NCBI GenBank assembly: GCA_035642125.1
Contig: DASQSZ010000062.1
Span: forward strand, 1 to 18,913
Reading direction: 5' to 3'
Source: CALAED01 sp937891035
GTDB taxonomy: Bacteria; Actinomycetota; Actinomycetes; Streptosporangiales; Streptosporangiaceae
Length of the DNA: 18,913 nt
Shown here one piece after another: positions 1-6,993 of this stretch. Each line of letters opens with the position of its first letter. Positions within the stretch are counted from its first letter, which is position 1. Under the pieces are notes generated by a model that worked only from the letters and a program-made list of their open reading frames with translations, was not told the DNA's origin and ran no database searches. Made by a program: the position numbers and the translations under genes.

Positions 1-281
1 GCGTTCTCGGCGGCGAGCTCGGCCACCTCCTCGTTGCTCGGCGCCCGGCTGCTCCTCGCGTCGCGATTTTTGTCGCCCATGATGTCGACGCCGAAGACAA
101 CCGCGGCCATATCGCGCTGACGGTAGTAGTCGGCGATGTCACGAGTCGTGTGCGCCGCGACATCGCCGGCCCGGAAATACTCGGCCATGTTCTGGAGGAC
201 CCGGCCGGCCACGGCGGTCCCCTTGACTGAGGCATGCACGTGAACGTGCACGTCGATCGCGGTGATCGCATCGGGATCCAC
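1..281 (-). CDS. Amidohydrolase family protein, N-terminal part (runs off the window)
   Basis: The first 93 codons of a gene that continues beyond base 1. The N-terminus reads DAITAIDVHVHVHASVKG; the His-x-His pair inside AIDVHVHVH is the metal-binding strand-1 motif of the amidohydrolase superfamily (Amidohydro_2 type: decarboxylases and hydrolases on TIM barrels). It is followed by YFRAGDVAAHTTRDIADYYR and AAVVFGVDIMGD, a usual order for this family. The GTG at 281 is chosen because AGGGGA lies about 7 bases upstream and the metal motif follows at once. The substrate cannot be told from this fragment. A hairpin (311-327) and a long palindrome (373-400) lie just upstream and may control it. 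Family assignment is fairly sure, specificity unknown. Confidence 0.72.
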   Translation of the reverse strand, partial: MDPDAITAIDVHVHVHASVKGTAVAGRVLQNMAEYFRAGDVAAHTTRDIADYYRQRDMAAVVFGVDIMGDKNRDARSSRAPSNEEVAELAAEN

Positions 282-310
282 TGACGTCCCCTGCACCCGT
301 CCTCCATACC

Positions 311-327
311 GGCCCGGAAACCGGGCC
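311..327 (-). promoter_or_regulatory. Hairpin in the leader of the amidohydrolase gene
   Basis: A perfect 7-bp inverted repeat, GGCCCGG and CCGGGCC, with a 3-base loop. It lies between the palindrome at 373-400 and the GTG start at 281. It could be a leader hairpin of the amidohydrolase transcript or a terminator for readthrough from the gene upstream. No T-run follows. Role is inferred. Confidence 0.3.
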
Positions 328-372
328 CCGAAGCCGCCCCGCTAAGGGACGACCATCAACGTGAACGCTAGA

Positions 373-400
373 CATTTTCGTGACGCTCGTCATGAAAATG
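373..400. promoter_or_regulatory. 28-bp palindrome, candidate repressor operator
   Basis: Two 13-base arms, CATTTTCGTGACG and CGTCATGAAAATG, are separated by CT. They are inverted repeats with a single mismatch. The segment is AT-richer than its surroundings and lies about 90-120 bases before the amidohydrolase start, in a gap with no gene. Length, symmetry and position fit an operator for a dimeric regulator of TetR or GntR type. No such regulator gene lies in the window, so the binding protein is unknown. Confidence 0.5.
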
Positions 401-475
401 CAAATCTCCCAGCTGACAGGATCCCACTACCTCGCGCGCCACAACCCCGACCGGCGGGCTGGGGAGCCCCGGGAG

Positions 476-490
476 TTAGGGCGTGCCCTA
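476..490 (-). terminator. Possible terminator hairpin at the end of the PNPOx-like gene
   Basis: TAGGGC, GT, GCCCTA forms a short perfect inverted repeat that includes the stop codon of the flavoprotein gene (488-490). A second small G/C hairpin (GGGG-AG-CCCC) lies just beyond it at 461-470. There is no T-tract. This is weak evidence for transcription stopping here. Confidence 0.25.
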
Positions 491-1147
491 GCGGCGAGCG
501 ACGTGCGGGGGCACGGGGATCCCGGCCCGCAGCAGAGGGTCGGGGACCGCTTCGCCGAAGATCTGCCTGACCGGCAGCACCCCGGCCCACACGTCCAGCG
601 CGTAGTCCGCGTCCTCGTCGCCCGGCGGGCCCTGGCGCACCTTCACCGACGCCTCGCCCAGCGGGACGGCGACGACGGTCGTGGCGGCGAGTTCCTTGCG
701 GTTGGGCGGACGCGCCACGTCCCACTGCCCGGGCGCGAGTCGCTCGGAGATCGCCCGGAGTGCGTCGATCTTCTCCCCCGGGTCGTCGACCACCCTTGAC
801 CTGCCGTAGACGACGGCGCTGCGGTAGTTCATCGAGTGGTGGAAGATCGACCGGGCCAGCACGACTCCGTCCAGATGCGTCACGGTGACGCAGATCTCGG
901 CCCCGGCCGCGGCGCGCAGGCCGCGGTTCGCCGTCGAGCCGTGGACGAACAGCGTGTCGCCGATGCGTCCATAGCCGGTCGGGATGACGGTCGGAGCACC
1001 GTCCACGATCACACCGAGATGGCAGATCATCCCGGCGTCGAGTACCTCATACAGGGCGGTGCGGTCGAGCCGGGCCCGCTCGCGCAGACGGCCCAGCCGC
1101 GTGCGAGCGGTCGTCGACAGGCTGGTCGATGGCGGTGTCACATCCAT
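488..1147 (-). CDS. Pyridoxamine 5'-phosphate oxidase family protein (NimA-like)
   Basis: 219 residues. The opening helix RLRERARLDRTALYEVLDAG is followed by MICHLGVIVDGAPTVIPTGY, the first strands of the split-barrel flavin-binding fold. Next come the strand pairs GDTLFVHGSTANRGLRA and AEICVTVTHLDGVVLARSIF, then HHSMNYRSAVVYGR, typical of the NimA/PNPOx_2 group. These proteins bind FMN or F420-type cofactors and reduce or oxidise small molecules, or act as stress flavoproteins; the substrate is not evident. Both length and order fit the family. The ATG at 1147 has no Shine-Dalgarno sequence, but TAGCGT sits 7 bases upstream, which would suit a leaderless transcript. Downstream is the amidohydrolase gene after a 206-bp gap. 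Family call strong, function unknown. Confidence 0.85.
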   Translation of the reverse strand: MDVTPPSTSLSTTARTRLGRLRERARLDRTALYEVLDAGMICHLGVIVDGAPTVIPTGYGRIGDTLFVHGSTANRGLRAAAGAEICVTVTHLDGVVLARSIFHHSMNYRSAVVYGRSRVVDDPGEKIDALRAISERLAPGQWDVARPPNRKELAATTVVAVPLGEASVKVRQGPPGDEDADYALDVWAGVLPVRQIFGEAVPDPLLRAGIPVPPHVARR

Positions 1148-1160
1148 AGCGCGTACGCTA
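1148..1160 (-). promoter_or_regulatory. Possible leaderless promoter (-10 element) of the PNPOx-like gene
   Basis: On the minus strand TAGCGT is followed by ACGCGCT and then the ATG. A TANNNT hexamer about 7 bases before the start codon, with no ribosome-binding site, is the usual picture of leaderless transcripts in actinomycetes. The same bases form a short palindrome (TAGCG-CGTA-CGCTA), so an operator is an alternative. No clear -35 element is seen. Confidence 0.3.
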
Positions 1161-1300
1161 AAGCGCGTCGCCGACCGCCACCAGCGGCAATATGCCGAGG
1201 GCCGGCGCTGCCGCCCGCCCCGCGCATCGTCTGCCCGAGCCCGTCGGCGCTCATCGCGAAGCCGGCCGGCGCGAGTACGGCAGCGGGAATGGTCGCATGA

Positions 1301-1567
1301 TCACGCCGAAACCGGCCCCTCCGGCGTTACGCCGGCCACGGCCAGCGCGACCGCCAGTTGCCGCAGCCCTCCCGGGCGTTCCCACAGCCGCAGGAAGACA
1401 TACTCGGTGACGTCCTCGGCCACCCGCTCGGCGCCGGTGGCGCGCAGCGCGATGCCGTAGACGTACGGGGAGAACTCGTCGTAGGCGGCGGCGAGCGTCT
1501 TCTCGTCGCCGGCCCGGACCCGCCGGTGCAGCCGCCGCTCCCACGCGTGGTCGTGCGGGACGCCCAT
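1301..1567 (-). pseudogene. ECF sigma factor remnant (region 2 only)
   Basis: The reading frame starts at an ATG directly behind the stop of the anti-sigma remnant. It gives WERRLHRRVRAGDEKTLAAA, YDEFSPYVYGIALRATG and AERVAEDVTEYVFLRLWERP, a clear sigma-70 region 2 (core-polymerase binding and -10 recognition). After WERP the sequence turns into about 20 unrelated residues and stops. The linker and region 4 (-35 recognition helix-turn-helix) are absent, and I found no region 4 in any frame before the next gene at 1147. An ECF factor is normally about 170-200 residues; this one is 88. It is probably a dead gene. A regulatory fragment that still binds core polymerase cannot be excluded. Confidence 0.7.
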
Positions 1568-1568
1568 C

Positions 1569-2019
1569 TCAATCACCACACCCAAGGCTCGCGATCGCGC
1601 GCAGCACCGTCAGTACGCTCTCAGGATGACCGTCGGCGACGGTCGTGAACTCCTCCGGCGCGCGCCGGCCCGCCAGCAGCCGGCAAAACTCCACGACGTC
1701 ACAGGTGATGATCACCGCGGAAGGGGCCGCGCGGTCGCGCTCGGGCGGCAGGTCCCAGGTGCCGCCCCCGCGCCGTGCAGGATCAGCCGTACCGGCCGGC
1801 CCGCGCCGCTGCCAGTACGGCATCGCGCAGCCACGCGGGCGGGGGTACCGGCTGCGCGCTGCCGAGCCAGTCCACGGCCCCGCGCAGCATGGTCGCCTCG
1901 GCGGCACAGGCGGCGCACCCGTTGAGGGTGGTGAGTACCCGGCCGGCCTGGTCAGAGGTCGCGGCGAGTGCCCAGGCCGCCTGTGCCTCGGGACCGTGCT
2001 CATGATGCTCTCGATCCAT
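1569..2019 (-). pseudogene. Anti-sigma factor remnant (zf-HC2-like plus maleylpyruvate-isomerase-like C-terminus), deleted and frameshifted
   Basis: The start is intact: an ATG at 2019 behind AGGGGAG. It encodes HHEHGPEAQAAWALAATSDQ and LNGCAACAAE, the His...CxxC pattern of zinc-binding anti-sigma factors, and then PPPAWLRDAVLAAARAGR. That frame stops at 1783. A second frame contributes PVRLILHGAG and, after a further frame change at a run of five G's, a third gives GGTWDLPPERD, VVEFCRLLAGRRAPEEFTTV and a C-terminal end at 1569. These last pieces resemble the C-terminal domain of mycothiol-dependent maleylpyruvate-isomerase-type proteins, which are sometimes fused to zinc-finger anti-sigma domains. 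The middle of the protein is missing. One extra G in the G-run would join the last two frames. The gene sits directly before the truncated sigma gene, so the pair appears to have decayed together. Confidence 0.65.
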
Positions 2020-2063
2020 GACTCCCCTGGGGGTCGATGAGGAGTTGGAGCCGAGATGGTTCG

Positions 2064-2096
2064 ACGCCCGGCGGCCCTCGGATTCCCGCCGGGCGT
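2064..2096 (-). terminator. Terminator hairpin downstream of metK
   Basis: A perfect 11-bp inverted repeat (ACGCCCGGCGG and CCGCCGGGCGT) encloses an 11-base loop, 27 bases beyond the metK stop codon. No T-tract follows, as is common for actinomycete terminators. It probably ends the five-gene methyl-metabolism operon. Confidence 0.7.
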
Positions 2097-2122
2097 GGAT
2101 GTTATGAACCCGTTATGCCGCC

Positions 2123-3328
2123 CTAGAGTCCGGCGGCGGTCCGCAGGGCCGCGGCCTGGTCGGTGCGCTCCCAGGTGAAGCCCGGTTCGTCGCGGCCGAA
2201 GTGGCCATAGGCGGCGGTCTGCCGGTAGACCGGGCGACGCAGCTTCAGGTTGTCGAGTATAGCGCCGGGGCGCAGGTCGAAGTGATCCCTGACCAGGCGC
2301 ATGATCTCCGCGCGGGGAAGCTTCTCGGTGCCGAACGTCTCGACGAGGAGCGACAGCGGACGGGCCACCCCGATCGCGTACGCCACCTGCACCTCGGCCC
2401 GGTCGGCGAGGCCGGCGGCCACGACGTTCTTGGCCACGTAACGGGCGGCGTAGGCGGCGGACCGGTCCACCTTGGACGGGTCCTTGCCGGAGAAGGCGCC
2501 GCCGCCGTGCCGGGCGAAGCCGCCGTAGGTGTCGACGATGATCTTCCGTCCGGTGAGCCCGGCGTCGCCGACCGGGCCGCCGACCACGAACCGGCCGGTC
2601 GGGTTGACGTAGAACTCCGGGCGCAGTGCGGCCGGGTCGTACAGATCTTGCGGGAGCACCTGCGTGACCACCTCGTCCCACAGGGCGTCGGGGAGCTTGC
2701 CCTCCGCGCCATCCTCGTGCTGGGTGGAGATCAGCACCTTGACCACGCCGGTGGGCCGGCCGTCGTCGTCGTAGTGGACGGTGACCTGGGTCTTGCCGTC
2801 CGGGCGCAGGAACGGGAGCAGGCCGGCGCGGCGGGTCTCGGTCAGCCGGCGGGCCAGCCGGTGCGCGAGCACGATCGGGGTCGGCATCAGCTCCGGCGTC
2901 TCGTTGGTGGCGTAGCCGAACATCATGCCCTGGTCGCCGGCCCCGGCCTGGTCATAGGCATGGGACCCGGAGCCGGTGCGCACGTCGTGGGACTCATCGA
3001 CGCCCTGCGCGATGTCCGGCGACTGCTTGTCAAGCGCCGTGATGACGCCGACGGCGTTGCCGTCGAAGCCGAACTCGCCCCTGTCGTAGCCGATCTCGCA
3101 GATGGTCCGCCGGGCAATGCCGGCGTAGTCGAGGGCCGCCTGCGTGGTCAGCTCACCGGCGAGCACGACCAAGCCCGTGGTCACCAGGGTCTCGACCGCC
3201 ACCCGCGACGTGGGGTCTTGGGCCAGTGCCGCGTCGAGCACGGCGTCGGAGATCTGGTCGGCCATCTTGTCCGGATGCCCCTCGGTCACGGACTCAGAGG
3301 TGAACAGGTAGCCATCCTGGCTGCTCAT
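2123..3328 (-). CDS. metK: S-adenosylmethionine synthetase (methionine adenosyltransferase)
   Basis: Makes S-adenosylmethionine from methionine and ATP in the cytosol. The 401-residue product has the full family signature: FTSESVTEGHPDKMADQISD near the N-terminus (His18, Asp20 and Lys21 at the ATP and metal site), GAGDQGMMFGYATNE in the first third, and GGGAFSGKDPSKVDRSAAY in the C-terminal third. The length is normal. The frame is open 23 codons further upstream, but the ATG at 3328 is chosen because GGGAGGA lies 7 bases before it and homologues begin at this point. It is the last gene of the operon, 19 bases after the MetE-like gene, and is followed by a strong hairpin. Actinomycetes usually carry a housekeeping metK elsewhere; whether this is the only copy cannot be seen here. 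Confidence 0.96.
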   Translation of the reverse strand: MSSQDGYLFTSESVTEGHPDKMADQISDAVLDAALAQDPTSRVAVETLVTTGLVVLAGELTTQAALDYAGIARRTICEIGYDRGEFGFDGNAVGVITALDKQSPDIAQGVDESHDVRTGSGSHAYDQAGAGDQGMMFGYATNETPELMPTPIVLAHRLARRLTETRRAGLLPFLRPDGKTQVTVHYDDDGRPTGVVKVLISTQHEDGAEGKLPDALWDEVVTQVLPQDLYDPAALRPEFYVNPTGRFVVGGPVGDAGLTGRKIIVDTYGGFARHGGGAFSGKDPSKVDRSAAYAARYVAKNVVAAGLADRAEVQVAYAIGVARPLSLLVETFGTEKLPRAEIMRLVRDHFDLRPGAILDNLKLRRPVYRQTAAYGHFGRDEPGFTWERTDQAAALRTAAGL

Positions 3329-3347
3329 GGGTCGTTCCTCCCGGGTC

Positions 3348-4445
3348 TCACGCGCGCTGCCCGGCGGGGGCGCCGGTGGCGGACCGCTGTCGGTCATCGG
3401 GCGGTGCGGACGCCTTCCGGGCCTCGGCCGCGAGCTCTTGCCGCACCTGCTCGGTCCCGGCCACCATGGCCCGCAGCTTGGCCCGCGCGACCTCGGCGGG
3501 CAGATGCCGCAGGCCGCAGTCGGGATTGATCACCAGTCGTTCGGCCGGCACGTACTCAAGTGCCCGCCTGATGCGCCGCGCGATCAGCTCAGGGGTCTCC
3601 ACCTCCGCGCTCTTGACGTCGACGACGCCGAGGCCCAGCGACCGATCCCACTCATACGCGCGAAACAGGCGCAGGTCGTCGAGGCCCCGCCGGGCGAACT
3701 CGAGCACCAGCTGATCGACCTTCGCGGCCTGTACGGCAGGGAACAGGAAATCGTAGTGTCCCTCCCACAGCGGGCGCGCATAGCGGTTGCCGTAACACAC
3801 GTGCAGCGCCCAGGTGGCGGCGACGCCGTCGGTGACGATGTTGACCGCCTCGACGGCGAGCTCGACGTCTTCTCGGTAGCCGGCCAGGAACGGCTCGTCG
3901 ATCTGCAGCAGCTCGGCGCCGGCGGCGACGAGCGCGCGGGCCTCGGCGCCCAGCCTCCGCGCGATCGCCCGCACCAGGTCCGCCTGGTCCTTGTACGCCC
4001 CGGTGTCGGTGATCCGCCGGGACAAGGAGAACGGCCCGGTGAAGGAGAACTTGATCGGGCGGTCGGTCTGACCGCGGGTGAAGGCGAAGTCGTCGGCAAG
4101 CCCGAGGCTCGGCTCGGTGTCCTCGGGCAGGGGGCGGGTGACCTCGGCCTCGTAGTAATCGAAGTAGTGGGTCTTGGCGTGGTGCGGCACCTGCACCCCG
4201 GGGATGCGGGCGAGAAAGTAGTCGACGTCGTTGTCGCGGCGCAGTTCGCCGTCGGAGACGATGTCGATGCCGGCACGTTCCTGGTCCTTGATCGCGGCCT
4301 TGATGGCGATCTCGTGGATCTCGGCCAGGTGCTGGCCGCTGATGCGCCGCTGGTAGTAGTCGGTCTTCAGCCGCTCAAGCCACTCGGGGACCGAATACGA
4401 ACCGACGACGGTGGTCGGCAGCACCGGTTGCCGTTTTCGAGCCAT
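3348..4445 (-). CDS. Core MetE-like cobalamin-independent methionine synthase (C-terminal catalytic domain only)
   Basis: 365 residues, matching only the C-terminal catalytic barrel of MetE (a full MetE has about 750). The zinc ligands are all present: His215 and Cys217 in LHVCYGN, Glu249 in LVLEFA, and Cys310 in INPDCGL. The family motif LLQIDEP (Asp183, Glu184) follows the usual VAAGAE. Known relatives transfer a methyl group to homocysteine, some from methylcobalamin or other donors because they lack the N-terminal folate-binding half. Here methionine formation for the following metK is the natural inference. The ATG at 4445 has GAGGAG upstream with spacing of about 11. It lies 27 bases after the methyltransferase gene and 19 before metK, clearly one operon. 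A second, only distantly similar core MetE is at 15065-16186. Confidence 0.88.
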   Translation of the reverse strand: MARKRQPVLPTTVVGSYSVPEWLERLKTDYYQRRISGQHLAEIHEIAIKAAIKDQERAGIDIVSDGELRRDNDVDYFLARIPGVQVPHHAKTHYFDYYEAEVTRPLPEDTEPSLGLADDFAFTRGQTDRPIKFSFTGPFSLSRRITDTGAYKDQADLVRAIARRLGAEARALVAAGAELLQIDEPFLAGYREDVELAVEAVNIVTDGVAATWALHVCYGNRYARPLWEGHYDFLFPAVQAAKVDQLVLEFARRGLDDLRLFRAYEWDRSLGLGVVDVKSAEVETPELIARRIRRALEYVPAERLVINPDCGLRHLPAEVARAKLRAMVAGTEQVRQELAAEARKASAPPDDRQRSATGAPAGQRA

Positions 4446-4472
4446 GGCCTTTCGCGCTCCTCGCTTTACCCT

Positions 4473-6065
4473 CTAGTCGCGTGCCTGGGCGGTGAGCGTC
4501 TTGACGTTCGCGCTGGGCCGCTGCTTGAAGGGGCTGAAACTGACGTCGAACCCGCGGCGGTTGCCGATGAGCTGAAGCAGCGGGCCGTTCACCCAGTTCA
4601 CGACCGAGCCGTCGTACTTGCCCGGGCCGTAAAAACCCGTCCGGTACTGCCGCCGGTCGGTCAGGAACAGGTCGTGACACTGCAGCCGGCCGTACGGATG
4701 GAGCAGCCGCAACGTGTCGGCGAAGCTGCTCAAGGTGCCGTTGTTGACGTGCATGCGGATGTCGCCGGCGGCCTCGAGGACCGACCGGAGGATCTCGCCG
4801 CTCAGCGACGGTGCGATCTCATAGAGGTCGAGGCCGGCCATCGGCACGTAGCGTTCCTGGAGCCGCAGCCCGTTCCACACGTCCCGCCAGAACGCGACCG
4901 CTCGTTCCGTGTCGGGGAATCGGTCCGGCAGCGAAACGCTGAGCAGCTCGGGCCCCAGCCGCAACAGCCGGTCGATGACCGTGCCGAGATCGCCGGGAGG
5001 TCGGTCGGGGTTGCCCCGACCGGGAGAGACAGGCCCCAGGCCGTAGGTCTGGGCGATCGTGCGGGCGGCCGCGGCGGGCAGGTAGGCGCGCACCTCCACC
5101 TGGTACATCCGGCCGTCGATGCAGGCCACCTCGTCGGAGGGGAGATTGTCGTAGAGGTTGGAGATGTAGACGAGGAACGCCTTGCCGGCCAGGAAGCCGA
5201 GCGTGTGGGCCGGCCGGGTGGCATCGAGCACGAGCGCGTTGACCCGGTCACCGTGGTGGGCGACCGCCTTCCTGGCGCGTTCCAGCACGTGCGGCGAATA
5301 ATCGCCCATCAAATAGTGCAGCCGCTGGTAGTAGTCGCGGCCGCGGGCGACGTCCAGCTCGGCGAACGCGTCCAGCCAGGTGCGGGCCTGGTTGCCGTTC
5401 CCCACGCCGAGCTCGACGATGTACAGCTCCTCGGGCAGGGCCTGCCGCGCGTCCAGATCGTCCCAGACCTTGAACAGCTCAAGGATCAGCTCGCGTACGG
5501 CCTCTTGGTTGCGGGCATCGCTCTCGCCGCCGGGCAGCGCCTGCTCGTACTCCCGGCCGGTGGCCTTCTCCCACTGCGAGAGCGCCTGCCAGTAAAGCGC
5601 GTTGAACCGCCAGACACAGCTGTCCCGGCCGGGGACCCAGTCCTCGAGCGTGACCCTGTTTCCGCCGGGACCACCGTCCGAGCCCGCGGCCCGCCCATCG
5701 GCCCGCCCATCGGTCCGGCGCTCGGCCGCGAGCGGCACCCCGCCCGACATGCCGCCCGGCATATCGGCCAGCGCCTCGGCCAGCACCTCTTTGACGCGGG
5801 TGGCCAGATCGACGTCGGGGCAGCGGCGCAGGTCGACGGCGATCTCCAGGCCGCCGTCCTCCCGCCGCCCCGGCCACGCGCCGAGTACGGGGCGATGGTC
5901 GACGACCTCGCGGAAGTTGTTTTTGTACTGGATCCAGTCGCACACCACGCGTACCCGGGACAGGTCGGCGGACGACGCGCCGATGGCCTGGACGATAGGC
6001 CCGAAGACGGCGGCCGCGTCCACCGACTCGCGTAGTCGCTTCACCGCACGAACGTCAATCCGCAT
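4473..6065 (-). CDS. Putative class I SAM-dependent methyltransferase, MidA-like
   Basis: About 530 residues. The central part holds a Rossmann methyltransferase core: YIVELGVGNGNQARTWLDAF (glycine-rich SAM loop, around residues 216-234), then LHYLMGDYSPHVLERARKAV (acidic end of strand 2) and FLVYISNLYDNLPSDEV. The last motif resembles the NE-x-FDALP stretch of the MidA/NDUFAF7 family. An N-terminal domain of about 100 residues (DWIQYKNNFREVVDHRP) and the C-terminal VNWVNGPLLQLIGNRRGFDV are not recognised. A low-complexity insert encoded by two direct copies of GCCCGCCCATCG lies near residues 118-128. ATG 6065 is preferred over GTG 6071 because GGGGAG then has normal spacing. The start overlaps the metF stop by 11 bases, indicating translational coupling. 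The substrate is unknown; the setting suggests heavy use of SAM. Confidence 0.72.
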   Translation of the reverse strand: MRIDVRAVKRLRESVDAAAVFGPIVQAIGASSADLSRVRVVCDWIQYKNNFREVVDHRPVLGAWPGRREDGGLEIAVDLRRCPDVDLATRVKEVLAEALADMPGGMSGGVPLAAERRTDGRADGRAAGSDGGPGGNRVTLEDWVPGRDSCVWRFNALYWQALSQWEKATGREYEQALPGGESDARNQEAVRELILELFKVWDDLDARQALPEELYIVELGVGNGNQARTWLDAFAELDVARGRDYYQRLHYLMGDYSPHVLERARKAVAHHGDRVNALVLDATRPAHTLGFLAGKAFLVYISNLYDNLPSDEVACIDGRMYQVEVRAYLPAAAARTIAQTYGLGPVSPGRGNPDRPPGDLGTVIDRLLRLGPELLSVSLPDRFPDTERAVAFWRDVWNGLRLQERYVPMAGLDLYEIAPSLSGEILRSVLEAAGDIRMHVNNGTLSSFADTLRLLHPYGRLQCHDLFLTDRRQYRTGFYGPGKYDGSVVNWVNGPLLQLIGNRRGFDVSFSPFKQRPSANVKTLTAQARD

Positions 6066-6993
6066 GATCACTCCCCACGGATTCGCCGCGCGCGCCGATA
6101 CCGGCCCCCTCGAGGATCTCTGGTATCCCGCGCTCGTACCCGAAGGCCATGACGTGGACGCCCGACACCCCCGGAATCTCCCTCACCAGCTGGACGATCT
6201 CGGCGGCCAGCCGCATCCCCTCGGCCGCGACCCGGTCGGCCGGCACGCCGCGCAGCCTGCGGTCGACCTCGTCGGGGATGTGCAGCCCCGGCACGTTGCC
6301 GCGCATGTGGTCGAGCGCGCGCAGCGACCGAATCGGCCCCACGCCGGCGATGATGTGGCAGCGCTCCGTGAGGCCGAGGTCGGTCACCTGCTCCATCCAG
6401 CGGGCGAAGACCGGGATGTCGAAGACGAACTGGGTCTGGACGAACTCGGCGCCGGCGGCGACCTTCTTGGCGAGCCGCTGCGCGCGGAAGCCCTCGGGCG
6501 GCGCGAACGGGTTCTCCACGGCGCCGATGAACCAGTCGGGCGCCGGGTCGAGAGCGCGGCCCGACAGCAGCTTGCACTCGTCCCGCATCGTCCGCGCGGT
6601 CCAGGTGAGCTGGGTGCTGTCCAGATCGAAGACCGCCTTGGCCTCGGCGTGATCGCCGAGCTTCGGGTGGTCGCCGGTCATCAGCAACACGTTCGGAATG
6701 CCCATCGCGGACGCGGAAAGCAGGTCGGACTGCAGCGCGATGCGGTTGCGATCGCGGCAGGTCATCTGCATGACCGGCTCGACGCCGGCGTCCATGGCGG
6801 CCAGGCTCCCCGCCCAGCTGGACAGCCGTACGTGCGAGCCCTGGTTGTCGGTGATGTTCACCGCGTCCACCCAGCCGCGCAGGATCTCCGCCTTGCTCCG
6901 TACGGCGGCCAGATCCGCGCCGCGCGGCGGGCCGATCTCCGCGGTCACCGCGAAACCTCCGGACTCCAGGCGTTTACGCAGCCTCGAACTCAT
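6055..6993 (-). CDS. metF: Methylenetetrahydrofolate reductase
   Basis: Reduces methylene-tetrahydrofolate to methyl-tetrahydrofolate with a flavin. The 312-residue protein starts MSSRLRKRLESGGFAVTAEI, with Glu19 of AEIGPPRGAD at the catalytic acid position. It continues with DAVNITDNQGSHVRLSS, MQMTCRDRNRIALQSDLL, NVLLMTGDHPK, AEFVQTQFVFD and HIIAGVGPIRS, all standard MetF barrel motifs. The EIGPPRG form is that of the MetF types that work with a MetV subunit. The ATG at 6993 overlaps the stop of the upstream MetV-like gene as ATGA, so the two are translationally coupled. The frame is open further upstream, but that part is antisense-like filler and overlaps the neighbour. Product feeds methionine synthase; the operon supplies that function two genes on. 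Confidence 0.94.
   Translation of the reverse strand: MSSRLRKRLESGGFAVTAEIGPPRGADLAAVRSKAEILRGWVDAVNITDNQGSHVRLSSWAGSLAAMDAGVEPVMQMTCRDRNRIALQSDLLSASAMGIPNVLLMTGDHPKLGDHAEAKAVFDLDSTQLTWTARTMRDECKLLSGRALDPAPDWFIGAVENPFAPPEGFRAQRLAKKVAAGAEFVQTQFVFDIPVFARWMEQVTDLGLTERCHIIAGVGPIRSLRALDHMRGNVPGLHIPDEVDRRLRGVPADRVAAEGMRLAAEIVQLVREIPGVSGVHVMAFGYERGIPEILEGAGIGARGESVGSDHAD

Noticed and set aside
2020..2681. Long extension of the anti-sigma C-terminal frame back across metK
   Set aside because: Only the part after about 1780 resembles a protein. The upstream part is antisense-free filler in the wrong frame of metK.
3327..6035. A 902-codon open frame on the plus strand opposite metK, metE-like and methyltransferase genes
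   Set aside because: It is the antisense reflection of strongly G/C-biased codons in genes with complete family motifs on the minus strand; the translation is rich in Arg/Gly/Val/Asp without any domain.
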